41,227 bases of DNA from Clostridia bacterium (GTDB lineage Bacteria > Bacillota > Clostridia > TANB77 > CAG-508): NCBI GenBank assembly GCA_900753165.1, contig CAADYC010000054.1:1-41227 (forward strand). Direction: 5' to 3'. The position numbers and the translations under genes are program-made. Below the pieces are notes generated by a model that was not told where the DNA came from, did no database searches, and saw only the letters and a program-made list of their open reading frames with translations. Below are positions 24,501 through 33,755 of this stretch, in pieces (position 1 is the stretch's first letter; each line of letters starts with the position of its first letter).

Positions 24501-25391
24501 ATGAAAATAGGAATTGATTTAGGCGGAAGTCATATAGCAATAGGAGTTGTTGATGACAAAGATTATATAGTAGAAAAAGTCGAAAAAAGATTATTATCAA
24601 AAGATAAAAAAGATATAAAAACATCAATAGAAAACTATATAATAGAAAATGTAAAAGATTTAACAGAAAAATATAAAATAAAAGAAATTGGAATTGCTGT
24701 ACCAGGTACAATAAAAGGTACAGCAATAATAAAATCTGTAAATTTAGGAGTTAAAAATTATAATTTAATAGATAATTTGAGAAAACAAATTAATATACCT
24801 ATAAAGATTAGAAATGATGCAAAATGTGCAGCAATTGCAGAAAATAAAATAGGAGCTTTAAAAGATTATAATAGAAGCATTTTTTTGACGTTAGGAACTG
24901 GAATAGGTGGAGCTGTTATTATAAATAATGAATTATTGAACACAGGCGAATTATCTGGATGTGAATTTGGACATATGATAGTTCAAAAAGATGGAATAAA
25001 ATGTAATTGTGGGAAAAATGGGTGTTTTGAAAAATATGCTTCAATGAAAGCTTTGAAAAATAACTTAAGAAGTGCATTAGGTGTTGATGAAAAAACAAGA
25101 GGACAAGAACTTTTGGATTATTTGAGAAAAAATCCGGATAATGAACAAATAAATAATATTATTGATGAATATATTGAATATTTAAGTATAGGCGTTTCAA
25201 ATTTAATAAATATATTTGAACCTGAGGCTGTAAGTATTGGAGGAAGTTTTGTATATTTTGCAGATGTTCTTTTAGAAAGATTAAAAAATAATATTCAAAA
25301 GAAAAATTATTTATTTAATGGTAGAAAAGAATTAATCATAATACCAGCAGCGTTGGGAAATGATGCTGGTATTATAGGGGCTTGTGAATAG
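24501..25391 (+). CDS. glcK: ROK-family sugar kinase, probably glucokinase
   Basis: Phosphorylates a hexose, most likely glucose, with ATP. The 296-aa protein shows the ROK signature: phosphate-binding GIDLGGSHIAIGVV at the start, GTGIGGAV, the ExGH motif in CEFGHM, and zinc-binding CNCGKNGCFEKYAS. Two starts are possible: a TTG at 24489 sits too close to GAAGGA, so the ATG 12 nt later was chosen. Sugar specificity is not proven from sequence. It lies alone between the pilus cluster and the transketolase half. Confidence 0.87.
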   Translation: MKIGIDLGGSHIAIGVVDDKDYIVEKVEKRLLSKDKKDIKTSIENYIIENVKDLTEKYKIKEIGIAVPGTIKGTAIIKSVNLGVKNYNLIDNLRKQINIPIKIRNDAKCAAIAENKIGALKDYNRSIFLTLGTGIGGAVIINNELLNTGELSGCEFGHMIVQKDGIKCNCGKNGCFEKYASMKALKNNLRSALGVDEKTRGQELLDYLRKNPDNEQINNIIDEYIEYLSIGVSNLINIFEPEAVSIGGSFVYFADVLLERLKNNIQKKNYLFNGRKELIIIPAALGNDAGIIGACE

Positions 25392-25492
25392 AGAGTTTTT
25401 GATAGTCCCAATGAATCATTTCAAAATAAATAAATTATTAATTTTCATATATATTATTAAAAATTATAACTGAATGAAGGGAAAGATAGTGT

Positions 25493-26419
25493 ATGAACGA
25501 GAATTTTAAAAAAGCAACAAGGCAAAGTTATGGAGAGGCTTTATTAGAATTAGGAAAAGAAAATGAGAAAATAGTTGTATTTGATGCAGATTTATCAACT
25601 GCAACAAAGACAAATTTATTTGCAAAGGAATTTCCAAATAGATTTTTTGATATGGGAATTGCTGAGCAAAATATGATATCAACAGCAGCAGGAATGGCAA
25701 CATGTGGAAAGATACCATATGCGAGTACATTTGCAGTTTTTGCAGCGGGAAGAGCATATGACCAAATTAGAAATAGTGTATGTTATCCAAAATTAAATGT
25801 GAAAATTTGTGCAACACATGCAGGTGTTACTGTTGGAGAAGACGGAGCTACACATCAAATGATAGAAGATATATCTTTGATGAGGACTTTACCAAATATG
25901 ACAGTTATTTCAACATCAGATGACATACAAACAAAATGGGCCGTTAAAGAAATAAGCAAAATAAATGGTCCGGTTTATTTAAGATTATCAAGACTTGCAA
26001 CACCTATAATTTATGATGAAAATCAAAAATTTGAGTTAGGAAAAGCCGTTCAATTTGGAGAAGGTACAGATGCAACAATTTTTGCAACTGGTGTTACAGT
26101 TAGTGAGGCTTTAAGAGCACAAGAAATTTTAAAACAAGACGGTATAAGTGTTAGAGTTGTAGATATTCATACAATAAAACCTATTGATAAAGAAATGGTT
26201 GTAAAATGTGCTAAAGAAACTAAAAAACTAATTTCTATAGAAGACCATAACATTATTGGTGGTTTAGGTTCTGCTATTTCTGAAGTTCTGAGTGATGAGT
26301 ATCCTGCAAAATTAGTAAGACTAGGTGTAAATGATACTTTTGGTAAATCTGGAAAAGCTACAGAATTAATGAGTTATTTTGGGATTACTTCAGATAATTT
26401 AGTGAAACAGTTGAAATAG
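25493..26419 (+). CDS. transketolase, C-terminal subunit (split enzyme)
   Basis: Pyrimidine-binding and C-terminal domains of a two-subunit transketolase of the pentose phosphate pathway. The 308-aa protein has the conserved MGIAEQNMISTAAGMATCGKIP, THAGVTVGEDGATHQ (about 108-122), and VRVVDIHTIKPID motifs. The N-terminal diphosphate-binding half, normally the preceding gene, is not upstream and was not found in this window. GAAGGGAAAG precedes the ATG. Similarity to DXP synthase C-termini is weaker than to split transketolases. Confidence 0.9.
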   Translation: MNENFKKATRQSYGEALLELGKENEKIVVFDADLSTATKTNLFAKEFPNRFFDMGIAEQNMISTAAGMATCGKIPYASTFAVFAAGRAYDQIRNSVCYPKLNVKICATHAGVTVGEDGATHQMIEDISLMRTLPNMTVISTSDDIQTKWAVKEISKINGPVYLRLSRLATPIIYDENQKFELGKAVQFGEGTDATIFATGVTVSEALRAQEILKQDGISVRVVDIHTIKPIDKEMVVKCAKETKKLISIEDHNIIGGLGSAISEVLSDEYPAKLVRLGVNDTFGKSGKATELMSYFGITSDNLVKQLK

Positions 26420-26478
26420 GCTTAATTTATATAATTAAATATCAAAAATTGTTATAAAATATGTTAAAAAAATACATT

Positions 26479-26520
26479 AAAAACACAGGAATATTTGTAA
26501 AAAAATTCCTGTGTTTTTTT
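26479..26520 (+). terminator. terminator of the transketolase gene
   Basis: AAAACACAGGAAT pairs with ATTCCTGTGTTTT; followed by a run of T. Confidence 0.9.
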
Positions 26521-26531
26521 GGTGAAAACTA

Positions 26532-26560
26532 TTGCAAAATTAGTAGATTATTGATATCAT
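26532..26560 (+). promoter_or_regulatory. promoter of ftsE-ftsX
   Basis: TTGCAA (26532-26537), 17-nt spacer, TATCAT (26555-26560) with extended -10 TGA; leader about 90 nt. Confidence 0.65.
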
Positions 26561-26651
26561 TTATAAGAGAAAAAATAAACAATAAAAATGGAATATTATA
26601 GCAAAAATTGATGATTTTAGAATTATTAAAAATGAAGGGAAGAAAATAAAA

Positions 26652-27338
26652 ATGATAGAATTCAGAAATGTATCAAAAACATATGATACAGGAACAAAAG
26701 CCGTAAAAAATGCAAATTTTGTAATAGACAAAGGGGAATTTGCATTTCTTGTTGGAACATCAGGAAGTGGAAAATCAACATTAATAAAATTAATATTAAA
26801 AGAAGAAGAACCAACATCAGGAAATATAATAATAAACGGAAAAGATACAACATTCTTAAAACAAAGCAGAGTACCATATTTAAGAAGAAGTATGGGAGTT
26901 GTGTTCCAAGACTTTAGATTATTACCAGACAAAACAGTATATGACAATGTAGCATATGCAATGTATATAGTCAGAGCAACACCAAGACATATAAGAAGAC
27001 AAGTACCAATGGTATTATCATTAGTTGGATTAAGTGGAAAAGCCAAAATGTATCCAAACGAATTATCAGGAGGAGAACAACAAAGAGTTGCACTTGCAAG
27101 GGCATTAGTAAACAACCCATCAATGTTAATAGCAGACGAACCAACAGGAAACTTAGATCCAGATACTGCATGGGAAATAATGAATCTATTAAACGAAATA
27201 AATATGAGAGGTACAACAGTAGTAGTAGCAACACATGCAAAAGATATAGTTGATAAAATGAAAAAAAGAGTAATACACATTGAAAAAGGCAACATAGTAA
27301 GAGATGATAAAAAAGGTGGTTATGATAGTGAAATATAA
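26652..27338 (+). CDS. ftsE: cell division ABC ATPase FtsE
   Basis: ATPase that drives FtsX to activate wall hydrolases at division sites. The 228-aa protein carries Walker A GTSGSGKST (K41), Q-loop Q86, signature LSGGEQQR (138-145), Walker B LIADEPTG (E163) and switch H195. DTGTKAVKN and MGVVFQDFRLLPDKTVYDNV are typical of FtsE. GGGAAG precedes the ATG. Its end overlaps the start of ftsX. Confidence 0.96.
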   Translation: MIEFRNVSKTYDTGTKAVKNANFVIDKGEFAFLVGTSGSGKSTLIKLILKEEEPTSGNIIINGKDTTFLKQSRVPYLRRSMGVVFQDFRLLPDKTVYDNVAYAMYIVRATPRHIRRQVPMVLSLVGLSGKAKMYPNELSGGEQQRVALARALVNNPSMLIADEPTGNLDPDTAWEIMNLLNEINMRGTTVVVATHAKDIVDKMKKRVIHIEKGNIVRDDKKGGYDSEI

Positions 27339-28224
27339 TATATTTGGATATTTAATAGGAGAAGGATTCAGTAACGTTTTTAAAAATAAAAAATCAACAG
27401 GAGCATCATTAATGATAATGTGTGCAACAATGATAATATTTGGAATTTTCTTAATTTTAGGTGAAAATATAAATCACTTTGTAGACCAAATTAAGTCAGA
27501 ACAAGGCTTTCAAGTGTTTTTAAAAACAGATGCAACAGATGATGAAATACAAAAAGTTGGAGAAGAAATAAGAGAAATAAATGGAGTTAGTACAGCAGAA
27601 TATAAAGATAAAACATATGCTTTAAATACAATGAAAGAAAAATTAGGAGATAAGTCAGAATTAATAGAAGGTTATGGACCAGACTATTTTCCACCATCTT
27701 ATGTTGTTACATTAACAGACTTAAATATGAGTAAAGATGTACAAAATAAAATAATGGAATTTGACAATGTTACTAAAATTACAAGTAGTGATAAAACAGT
27801 ATCAACATTATTAAGTTTAGCTAGAGGAATAAAGGCAGTTACAGGGGTGATATTGGTATTATTGATAGTTATATCAATATTTATTATATCAAATACTATA
27901 AAATTAACAGTTCATGCAAGAAGAAAAGAAATATCAATAATGAAATATGTTGGAGCAACAAACAATTTTATAAGATGGCCATTTATAGTAGAAGGTATGA
28001 TAATAGGAATATTAGCCAGTGCAATTTCAATTGTAATTGTAGGAGGAGCGTACAGTTTACTTGCAGAACAAGCAGTTAATGCAGGATTTATGAAAACAAT
28101 AAACATGAGTTTAGTAGGATTTAGAGATATGATTTCATCAATAATTTTTGTATACATGTTATTAGGAATAGGAATAGGAGTCTTAGGAAGTGTAATCTCA
28201 ATGAGAAAATATTTAAAAGTATAA
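27328..28224 (+). CDS. ftsX: cell division membrane protein FtsX
   Basis: Transmits FtsE ATPase action across the membrane to wall hydrolases. The protein (about 298 aa) has an N-terminal helix (about 28-50), an extracellular loop of about 120 residues that binds the hydrolase, and three C-terminal helices with the FtsX/MacB core. The GTG start is chosen because AGGTGG (27314-27319) is 8 nt upstream; ATGs at 27304 and 27322 are in frame but badly placed. It overlaps ftsE by 11 nt. Confidence 0.92.
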   Translation: MKYNIFGYLIGEGFSNVFKNKKSTGASLMIMCATMIIFGIFLILGENINHFVDQIKSEQGFQVFLKTDATDDEIQKVGEEIREINGVSTAEYKDKTYALNTMKEKLGDKSELIEGYGPDYFPPSYVVTLTDLNMSKDVQNKIMEFDNVTKITSSDKTVSTLLSLARGIKAVTGVILVLLIVISIFIISNTIKLTVHARRKEISIMKYVGATNNFIRWPFIVEGMIIGILASAISIVIVGGAYSLLAEQAVNAGFMKTINMSLVGFRDMISSIIFVYMLLGIGIGVLGSVISMRKYLKV

Positions 28225-28299
28225 TTAATAGATCAAGATTTGACAGACAAAATTTTTGAAAAGATTTTGAATGACGATAAGCGAACGAAGGGAGAAAAC

Positions 28300-29502
28300 A
28301 TGCGTAAGAATTTATGTATTGTTTTAATCATACTAATTTGTTTTGCAACAATATACACAAATACATATGCAGACAACGAAACAGAAAATAACACAGTAGA
28401 CTTACAAACACAAAGAAGCGATTTACAAAATCAATTAAATGAGGCAAATGGACAGCTAAATGAAGTACAAAGCAATCTATCAGAAAATCTACAACAAGTA
28501 GAAAAACTAGATAGCAGAATAGAAACAGCAGAGCAAGAGTTAGCAGAACAAGAAAGTAAGATTACAGAATTGAAAGAATCTATTGAACAAATAGAAACAC
28601 AATTAAATAGTGTAACTGAAAAATACGATAAACAGGTAGAATTATTCAAAAAAAGAATGGTAGCAATTTATATGGCAGGAGATACCCAATATTTGGATGT
28701 TTTGCTAAAATCTTCAAGTTTATCTGATTTTATATCTAGTTATTATCTAATATCTCAATTAACAGAAATAGATGAAAATTTGTTAAATGATTTGGAAACT
28801 AAAAAGAAAACAATGGATTTATCAAGGCAAAAGTTAGAAAATGAAAAAAAAGAATTAGCTACAATTATAGAAAATCAAACAAGAACAACAAGGACATTGC
28901 AAAATACAAAAAAAATGAGAGAAAATTTTATTGCTAAACTTTCAGATGACGAAAAAAATCTACAGGCAAAAATAGATGAAATAAATAAGCAATATGAAGA
29001 AGTAAATCAACAAATATTAGCATTAGCACAAAATGGAATAGATACGGCATATATTGGTGGAGAATTAGCATGGCCAGTTCCAGGATATACAAGAATTACA
29101 TCAAAATATGCAATGAGAGTTCACCCAATAACAGGACAATATAAATTACATACAGGTGTCGATATAGGGGCACCATTAGGAGCAAATTTTGTTGCAGCAA
29201 ATGATGGAGTTGTAGTAAAAGCAGGGCCAAATGTAGCATATGGAAATATGGTTATAATTGACCATGGAGGAGGAATTTCAACATTATATGCACATGGATC
29301 AGAAATTTTAGTTGAAGTTGGACAAACAGTAAAAAGAGGAGACCCTATTTTAAAAGTAGGTTCAACAGGATATTCTACAGGACCACATGCACATTTTGAA
29401 GTTAGAATAAATGGAGTTACAACAGACCCATTACCATATATAACAAATGGATTAATCCCTGGTGAAAATAATGAGAGTGATAATAATACTATTACAAACT
29501 GA
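28300..29502 (+). CDS. secreted coiled-coil M23 peptidase (PcsB/EnvC-like), copy 1
   Basis: Probable FtsEX-activated wall endopeptidase. The ATG follows AAGGGAG; the 400-aa protein has a signal peptide (1-25, ending near TYA), a long coiled coil (about 30-245) with the FTSX-contact-like hairpin around MVAIYMAGDTQYLDVLLK, and a C-terminal M23 LytM domain with intact zinc ligands H284-xxx-D288 and H363-A-H365. It lies 75 nt after ftsX. Direct activation by FtsX is inferred from family and position. Confidence 0.9.
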   Translation: MRKNLCIVLIILICFATIYTNTYADNETENNTVDLQTQRSDLQNQLNEANGQLNEVQSNLSENLQQVEKLDSRIETAEQELAEQESKITELKESIEQIETQLNSVTEKYDKQVELFKKRMVAIYMAGDTQYLDVLLKSSSLSDFISSYYLISQLTEIDENLLNDLETKKKTMDLSRQKLENEKKELATIIENQTRTTRTLQNTKKMRENFIAKLSDDEKNLQAKIDEINKQYEEVNQQILALAQNGIDTAYIGGELAWPVPGYTRITSKYAMRVHPITGQYKLHTGVDIGAPLGANFVAANDGVVVKAGPNVAYGNMVIIDHGGGISTLYAHGSEILVEVGQTVKRGDPILKVGSTGYSTGPHAHFEVRINGVTTDPLPYITNGLIPGENNESDNNTITN

Positions 29503-29542
29503 ACTGTAACAGGAGAAAAACAAAGAGGAGTGAAAGAAACAT

Positions 29543-30802
29543 ATGAAAAATATATGTAAAAAAATTATAGGAATGTTTTTAATATCGATTTTATTAGTAA
29601 GTACAAATGTGTCATTAGCTGCTACACAAGCAGATATTGATTCTAACCAAAAGAAAATAAATGAAGCAGAAGAAAAACAAAAGCAAGTTGAAAGTGATAA
29701 AACAGAAGCTATGAAACAAGTGGATACATTAAATTCAAAAATTGACGATTATGAAACACAAATAAGTGACTTAGACTCTAAAATAGCTGATGCAAATACA
29801 AAAATAAAAGAAGAAGAAAAAAAATTAGCACAAGCAGAGCAGGACTATAAGGAACAAGAAGAATTAATAAAGAAAAGAATGGTAGCAGTATATACATCAG
29901 GTGATACTTCATATTTAGATGTTTTACTAAGCTCAAAAAATTTATCTGATTTTATTTCTAGTTACTATTTAGTATCAGAAGTTACTAAAATGGATGCAGA
30001 ATTATTAGATAAAATTCAAAAACAAAAAGAAGAAATTGAAACATCAAAGAAAGAAATTGAGAATAATAAAGAATCTTTAACTGCATCAAAAACAGAAAAA
30101 GAAAGTGTAAATAGTCAATTAAAAGAAGCTAAAACTGAAAAAGATAAATATGTTGCTCAACTATCTGACCAGGAAAAAGAGTTAGAACAAGAAATACAAC
30201 AATTAAAACAAGATAATGCTAAAATAGCAAATGAAATTAAACAAGCAGAAATAGCATACAAAAAGCAATTAGAGGAATTGAAAAGACAACAAGAAGCAGC
30301 AAATAATCAAAAAAATAATAATAGCAATAATAATAGTAATAGTGGAAAAAATAACAATAATAGCGGTTCAAAAACACCAACGGGATCTGGATATTTCATG
30401 AAGCCGGTTAGTGGAGGTAAAATTTCTACAAATGGATATTATTCAAGTGGTAAATTTCATGGTGCAATAGATTATGCTATTTCATCTGGAAGTCCTGTAT
30501 ATGCAGCAGCAGCAGGTGTTGTAATGGTAACAGATAATTTGACATCAAGTTATGGTACATATGTTGTAATTAGACATGCAAATGGAATGCAATCATATTA
30601 TGGACATGGTACAAGAGGTTCAATATGTGTTTCACCTGGACAAATTGTAAGTAAAGGACAACAAATTATGCTTAGTGGAAGTACAGGAAATTCATCTGGT
30701 CCACATTTACATTTTGAGTTACGAGTATCACCATACAGTTATAAATACAGTGCTACAGCATATGGACAAGACTCAAGAGTTAATCCTTTAAATTATATGT
30801 AA
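29543..30802 (+). CDS. secreted coiled-coil M23 peptidase (PcsB/EnvC-like), copy 2
   Basis: Paralogue of the upstream gene, 419 aa: signal peptide (1-27, VSLA-A), coiled coil (about 30-250) sharing RMVAVYTSGDTSYLDVLLSS with copy 1, an Asn/Ser-rich linker (about 252-280) and an M23 domain with H306-xxx-D310 and H388-L-H390. The M23 parts differ clearly (a longer loop before the end, YSYKYSATAYGQDSRV), so specificity or timing may differ. AGAGGAGTG precedes the ATG. Both copies look catalytically complete. Confidence 0.9.
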   Translation: MKNICKKIIGMFLISILLVSTNVSLAATQADIDSNQKKINEAEEKQKQVESDKTEAMKQVDTLNSKIDDYETQISDLDSKIADANTKIKEEEKKLAQAEQDYKEQEELIKKRMVAVYTSGDTSYLDVLLSSKNLSDFISSYYLVSEVTKMDAELLDKIQKQKEEIETSKKEIENNKESLTASKTEKESVNSQLKEAKTEKDKYVAQLSDQEKELEQEIQQLKQDNAKIANEIKQAEIAYKKQLEELKRQQEAANNQKNNNSNNNSNSGKNNNNSGSKTPTGSGYFMKPVSGGKISTNGYYSSGKFHGAIDYAISSGSPVYAAAAGVVMVTDNLTSSYGTYVVIRHANGMQSYYGHGTRGSICVSPGQIVSKGQQIMLSGSTGNSSGPHLHFELRVSPYSYKYSATAYGQDSRVNPLNYM

Positions 30803-30840
30803 TTTATACATAAAATAAAAAATATATAATATTTTATAAA

Positions 30841-30859
30841 GAGCGGAGTATATCCGCTC
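30841..30859 (+). other. short GC-rich hairpin
   Basis: GAGCGGA pairs with TCCGCTC around GTATA, followed by AAAATTTATG. Weak terminator or processing site between the hydrolase gene and ctpA. Confidence 0.45.
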
Positions 30860-30886
30860 AAAATTTATGAAAGGTGTAGGTAAAAA

Positions 30887-32092
30887 ATGGAAAAACAAAA
30901 AAAATACAAAATTTATAGAATGATAATGATAGTTGTATTAACTGCATTTATAACATTTATGATTACATCAATATCATTATATACTTATTTTACAAAAAAT
31001 CCATTATCTATTTCGTTAAATACTTCAGGCTATAATAAGCTTGCTGTTACATTAGAAAAATATAAAGAAATAATAAATAAATATTATTTAGGCGAAGTAG
31101 ATGAAACAAAATTGCAAGAGGGTGCAATAAAAGGATATATAGAAGGACTAGGAGATCCATATACAGAATATATTTCAAAAGAAGATATGGATAGTTATTT
31201 AGATGATACAATGGGAAATTTTGTTGGAATAGGTATATATATGATAAAAAATACTCAATATGATAGAATACAAGTTTTATCAACAATAAAAGGAAGTCCA
31301 GCAGAAAAAGCAGGAATACAAGCAGGTGACCTTATAGTTTCTGTAGATGGAATTGAGTATAAGGCAAGTGATATGACAACAGCTTCTAATAATATTAAAG
31401 GTAAAGAAGGAACAGCAGTAACAGTTGAAATATTGAGAGGTGTTCAAAATTTAAAATTTGATATAACAAGGGAAAAGGTTAAAGTAAATCAAGTAGAAGG
31501 AAAAGTTCTTACAGACAATATAGGATATATTAAATTTACTTCATTTGATGAAACAACCGCAGAAGATTTTAAAGCAAAATATGAAGAACTTGCTAAACAA
31601 AATATAAAGTCATTAATAATAGATTTAAGAAATAATGGTGGAGGAATAGTTGACCAAGCATTAGAGATAGCAGATTATATGACAGATAAAGATTCAGTCT
31701 TATTATATGAAGTGGATAAAAATAATAAAGAAACAGTAAAAAAAGCAAAAGAAGATGCAATAATAAATATGCCAATTATTATATTGACAAATGAAAATAC
31801 AGCTAGTGCTTCAGAAATATTAGCAGGTGCATTAAAAGATTTAGGAAAAGCTAAAACAGTAGGAACAACAACATATGGAAAAGGTGTAATTCAACAAATT
31901 CTAAAATTAAATGATGGAAGTGGATTGAAAATTACAATTGAAGAATATCAAACACCTAATAGAAACAAAATAAATAAAATTGGAATAGAACCAGATGAAA
32001 AGGTGGAATTACCTGAAACTGTTGAAAATCCTTTAATTGTTAAAGAAAATGAAGATACTCAATTACAAAAAGCAATTGAAATGTTGAAATAA
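30887..32092 (+). CDS. ctpA: C-terminal processing peptidase (S41, PDZ)
   Basis: Secreted serine-lysine protease. The 401-aa protein has one N-terminal membrane helix (about 12-36), a PDZ domain (about 105-185; KGSPAEKAGIQAGDLIVSVDG) and the S41 core. Likely catalytic residues are S307 in TASASE, K332 in TYGKGV and Q336, with the same 25-residue Ser-Lys spacing as Bacillus CtpB. No peptidoglycan-binding domain. It follows the FtsEX hydrolases, as in several Clostridia, and may trim or clear them. AAAGGTGTAGG precedes the ATG. Confidence 0.92.
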   Translation: MEKQKKYKIYRMIMIVVLTAFITFMITSISLYTYFTKNPLSISLNTSGYNKLAVTLEKYKEIINKYYLGEVDETKLQEGAIKGYIEGLGDPYTEYISKEDMDSYLDDTMGNFVGIGIYMIKNTQYDRIQVLSTIKGSPAEKAGIQAGDLIVSVDGIEYKASDMTTASNNIKGKEGTAVTVEILRGVQNLKFDITREKVKVNQVEGKVLTDNIGYIKFTSFDETTAEDFKAKYEELAKQNIKSLIIDLRNNGGGIVDQALEIADYMTDKDSVLLYEVDKNNKETVKKAKEDAIINMPIIILTNENTASASEILAGALKDLGKAKTVGTTTYGKGVIQQILKLNDGSGLKITIEEYQTPNRNKINKIGIEPDEKVELPETVENPLIVKENEDTQLQKAIEMLK

Positions 32093-32115
32093 AAAATAAC
32101 GGAAGGTTTGGAAAA

Positions 32116-32751
32116 ATGAATTTAGCAAATAAATTAACAATTTTTAGAATAATATTAGTCCCAATAATGGTTATAATACCATTTTTGGGAATACAAGGAA
32201 ATATATTGGGAATACCAATCTCATATTTAATAATTGATTTAATTTTTGTAATTGCATCAATTACAGATAAATTAGATGGATATATAGCAAGAAGTAGAAA
32301 TCAAGTAACAACATTTGGAAAATTTTTGGATCCGTTAGCAGATAAAATATTAGTCTTAACTGCAATGATTATGCTTGTAGAAATGGGTAAAATACCAGCA
32401 TGGATACCAGTAATAGTACTATTTAGAGAATTTATTGTTTCAGGATATAGATTAATAGCAGTAGAAAAAGGTGGAAAAGTTATTGCAGCATCAGTTTGGG
32501 GAAAATTAAAGACAGTTACACAGATGATAGCTATAATATTAATATTTATTGATAAATTTAATTTCTTTGATTTTGCAAAAGCAACAACAGATGCTAAAGT
32601 TGCAATGGAAAGTAGTTATATGATTTATATGAATCAAGGTTGTATAATATTTAATGCTATTACATCAATATGTTTATTAGTATCTGTAATTGCAACAATT
32701 TTTTCAGGATATGAATATTTAAAGGATGGAAAAGACTTATTTAAAGATTAA
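32116..32751 (+). CDS. pgsA: CDP-diacylglycerol-glycerol-3-phosphate phosphatidyltransferase
   Basis: Makes phosphatidylglycerophosphate, the first step to phosphatidylglycerol. The 211-aa membrane protein contains the full CDP-alcohol transferase motif: D51, D54-G55, A58-R59, G68, D72, D76, with spacing exact. NLANKLTIFRIILVP at the start is typical of PgsA. Hydrophobic helices at about 15-25, 35-48, 80-95 and others. GGAAGG precedes the ATG, 23 nt after ctpA, so it is in the same transcript. Confidence 0.94.
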   Translation: MNLANKLTIFRIILVPIMVIIPFLGIQGNILGIPISYLIIDLIFVIASITDKLDGYIARSRNQVTTFGKFLDPLADKILVLTAMIMLVEMGKIPAWIPVIVLFREFIVSGYRLIAVEKGGKVIAASVWGKLKTVTQMIAIILIFIDKFNFFDFAKATTDAKVAMESSYMIYMNQGCIIFNAITSICLLVSVIATIFSGYEYLKDGKDLFKD

Positions 32752-32765
32752 TTTTGCAAAAAAAC

Positions 32766-32794
32766 TTGACAAATTAAAAAATCTGCCTTAATAT
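32766..32794 (+). promoter_or_regulatory. promoter of greA
   Basis: TTGACA (32766-32771), 17-nt spacer, TAATAT (32789-32794); TATAGT three bases further is an alternative -10 with a spacer of 20. Gives a leader of about 65 nt with ATGTTA/TAACAT. Confidence 0.55.
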
Positions 32795-32867
32795 AGTATA
32801 AGTTTTGATGTTATTTTTAACATTAATTATTAATATAACTAATTATAACGATTTTGGAGGTTATGAA

Positions 32868-33344
32868 ATGGAAGAAAAAGATGTAATCCTTACACAAGAA
32901 GGGTATGATAATTTAGATAAAGAATTGAATTATTTAAAAACAGAAAAAAGAGCTGAAATAGCAGAGAGAATAAAAGTAGCTTTAGGTTTTGGAGATTTAT
33001 CAGAAAATTCAGAATATGATGAAGCGAAAACAGCTCAAGCAGAAAATGAAGTAAAAATAGCAGAATTAGAAAATAAATTAAGACATGCTAAAATAATTGA
33101 TGAAAAAGAAATTGATACAGATACAGTTCAAATAGGAAATACAGTAAAAGTATTAGATGTTGAATTTGATGAAGAAGTTGAGTATACAATAGTTGGTTCA
33201 ACAGAAGTTGATTTAGCTGAAAATAAAATTTCTAATGAATCACCTTTAGGTGCTGCATTATTAGGGGCTAAAAAGAAACAAACAGTAGATGTAAATGCTC
33301 CAGCTGGAATAATGAAATATAAAATATTAGATATAAAGAAATAA
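32868..33344 (+). CDS. greA: transcription elongation factor GreA
   Basis: Stimulates transcript cleavage by backtracked RNA polymerase. From the ATG after TTGGAGG the protein is 158 aa, the family standard. The N-terminal coiled coil (about 10-75) carries the acidic tip DLSENSEYDEAK, and the C-terminal FKBP-like domain has ISNESPLGAALLG and AGIMKYKILDI. An in-frame ATG at 32805 has no ribosome site. Followed by its own terminator. Confidence 0.96.
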   Translation: MEEKDVILTQEGYDNLDKELNYLKTEKRAEIAERIKVALGFGDLSENSEYDEAKTAQAENEVKIAELENKLRHAKIIDEKEIDTDTVQIGNTVKVLDVEFDEEVEYTIVGSTEVDLAENKISNESPLGAALLGAKKKQTVDVNAPAGIMKYKILDIKK

Positions 33345-33376
33345 AGAATGGGAGAAATATCTTCCTTTCTTTTTTC
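33345..33376 (+). terminator. terminator of greA
   Basis: AGAATGGGAGA pairs with TCTTCCTTTCT (one mismatch, one G-T) and runs into TTTTTT. Confidence 0.75.
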
Positions 33377-33378
33377 AT

Positions 33379-33754
33379 TATATGGTCAGATACCTAATTC
33401 TTTTTAATATTATCCGTTTCATTACATTCAAAAAGAAAAATCTAATATAAAAAAATGAGCCTCTCTCACTCAGTCATTTAGATTATTATGAATAGTTTTA
33501 ATATATTTCGAATGTGACCGAAATAGTTATACAAATTATTAAGAAAATACTCTAAAGGGTCCTGTATTCGGGGTTTGTTAGAGTATTTTCTTTATAATTT
33601 GTTAACGTTATGCAGGGTAACTGAGAAAATATATTAAAACTATTCATAATAATCTAAATACCGTGAGCATTCCTCATCTTTTTATACAAGATTTTCTATT
33701 TTTCATTTCAATCAAACGTATAATATTAAAAAGAATTAGGTATCTGACCATATA
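33379..33754. repeat. long hairpin element 3, 376 bp
   Basis: A 34-nt arm (33379-33412) is perfectly complementary to 33721-33754. Further perfect blocks lie inside: 33 bp (33476-33508 with 33627-33659), 15 bp (33541-33555 with 33578-33592), and several of 5-9 bp, separated by matched internal loops. The entire unit folds into one rod about 180 bp long with a small GC-richer apical loop (AGGGTCCTGTATTCGGGG). It fills the gap of roughly 450 nt between convergent greA and deoD. No coding sequence seen in it. Confidence 0.85.
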
Positions 33755-33755
33755 C

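Noticed and set aside
25392..25492. Remnant of the transketolase N-terminal half
   Set aside because: No recognisable coding similarity in any frame; only AT-rich spacer.
27304..27327. Upstream ATG starts for ftsX (27304, 27322)
   Set aside because: The ribosome site AGGTGG lies after or only 2 nt before them; GTG at 27328 has proper spacing.
28276..28296. TAAGCGAACGAA near the first hydrolase start resembling TAAGCGACCAAACGA in hairpin 1
   Set aside because: Similarity is short and partial; not enough to claim a repeat family.
28240..28299. N-terminal extension of the first M23 hydrolase
   Set aside because: It would place 20 charged residues before the signal peptide; ATG at 28300 has AAGGGAG.
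33379..33754. CRISPR array or integron-like site
   Set aside because: Only one inverted pair, no regular direct repeats or spacers, and no cas or integrase gene nearby.
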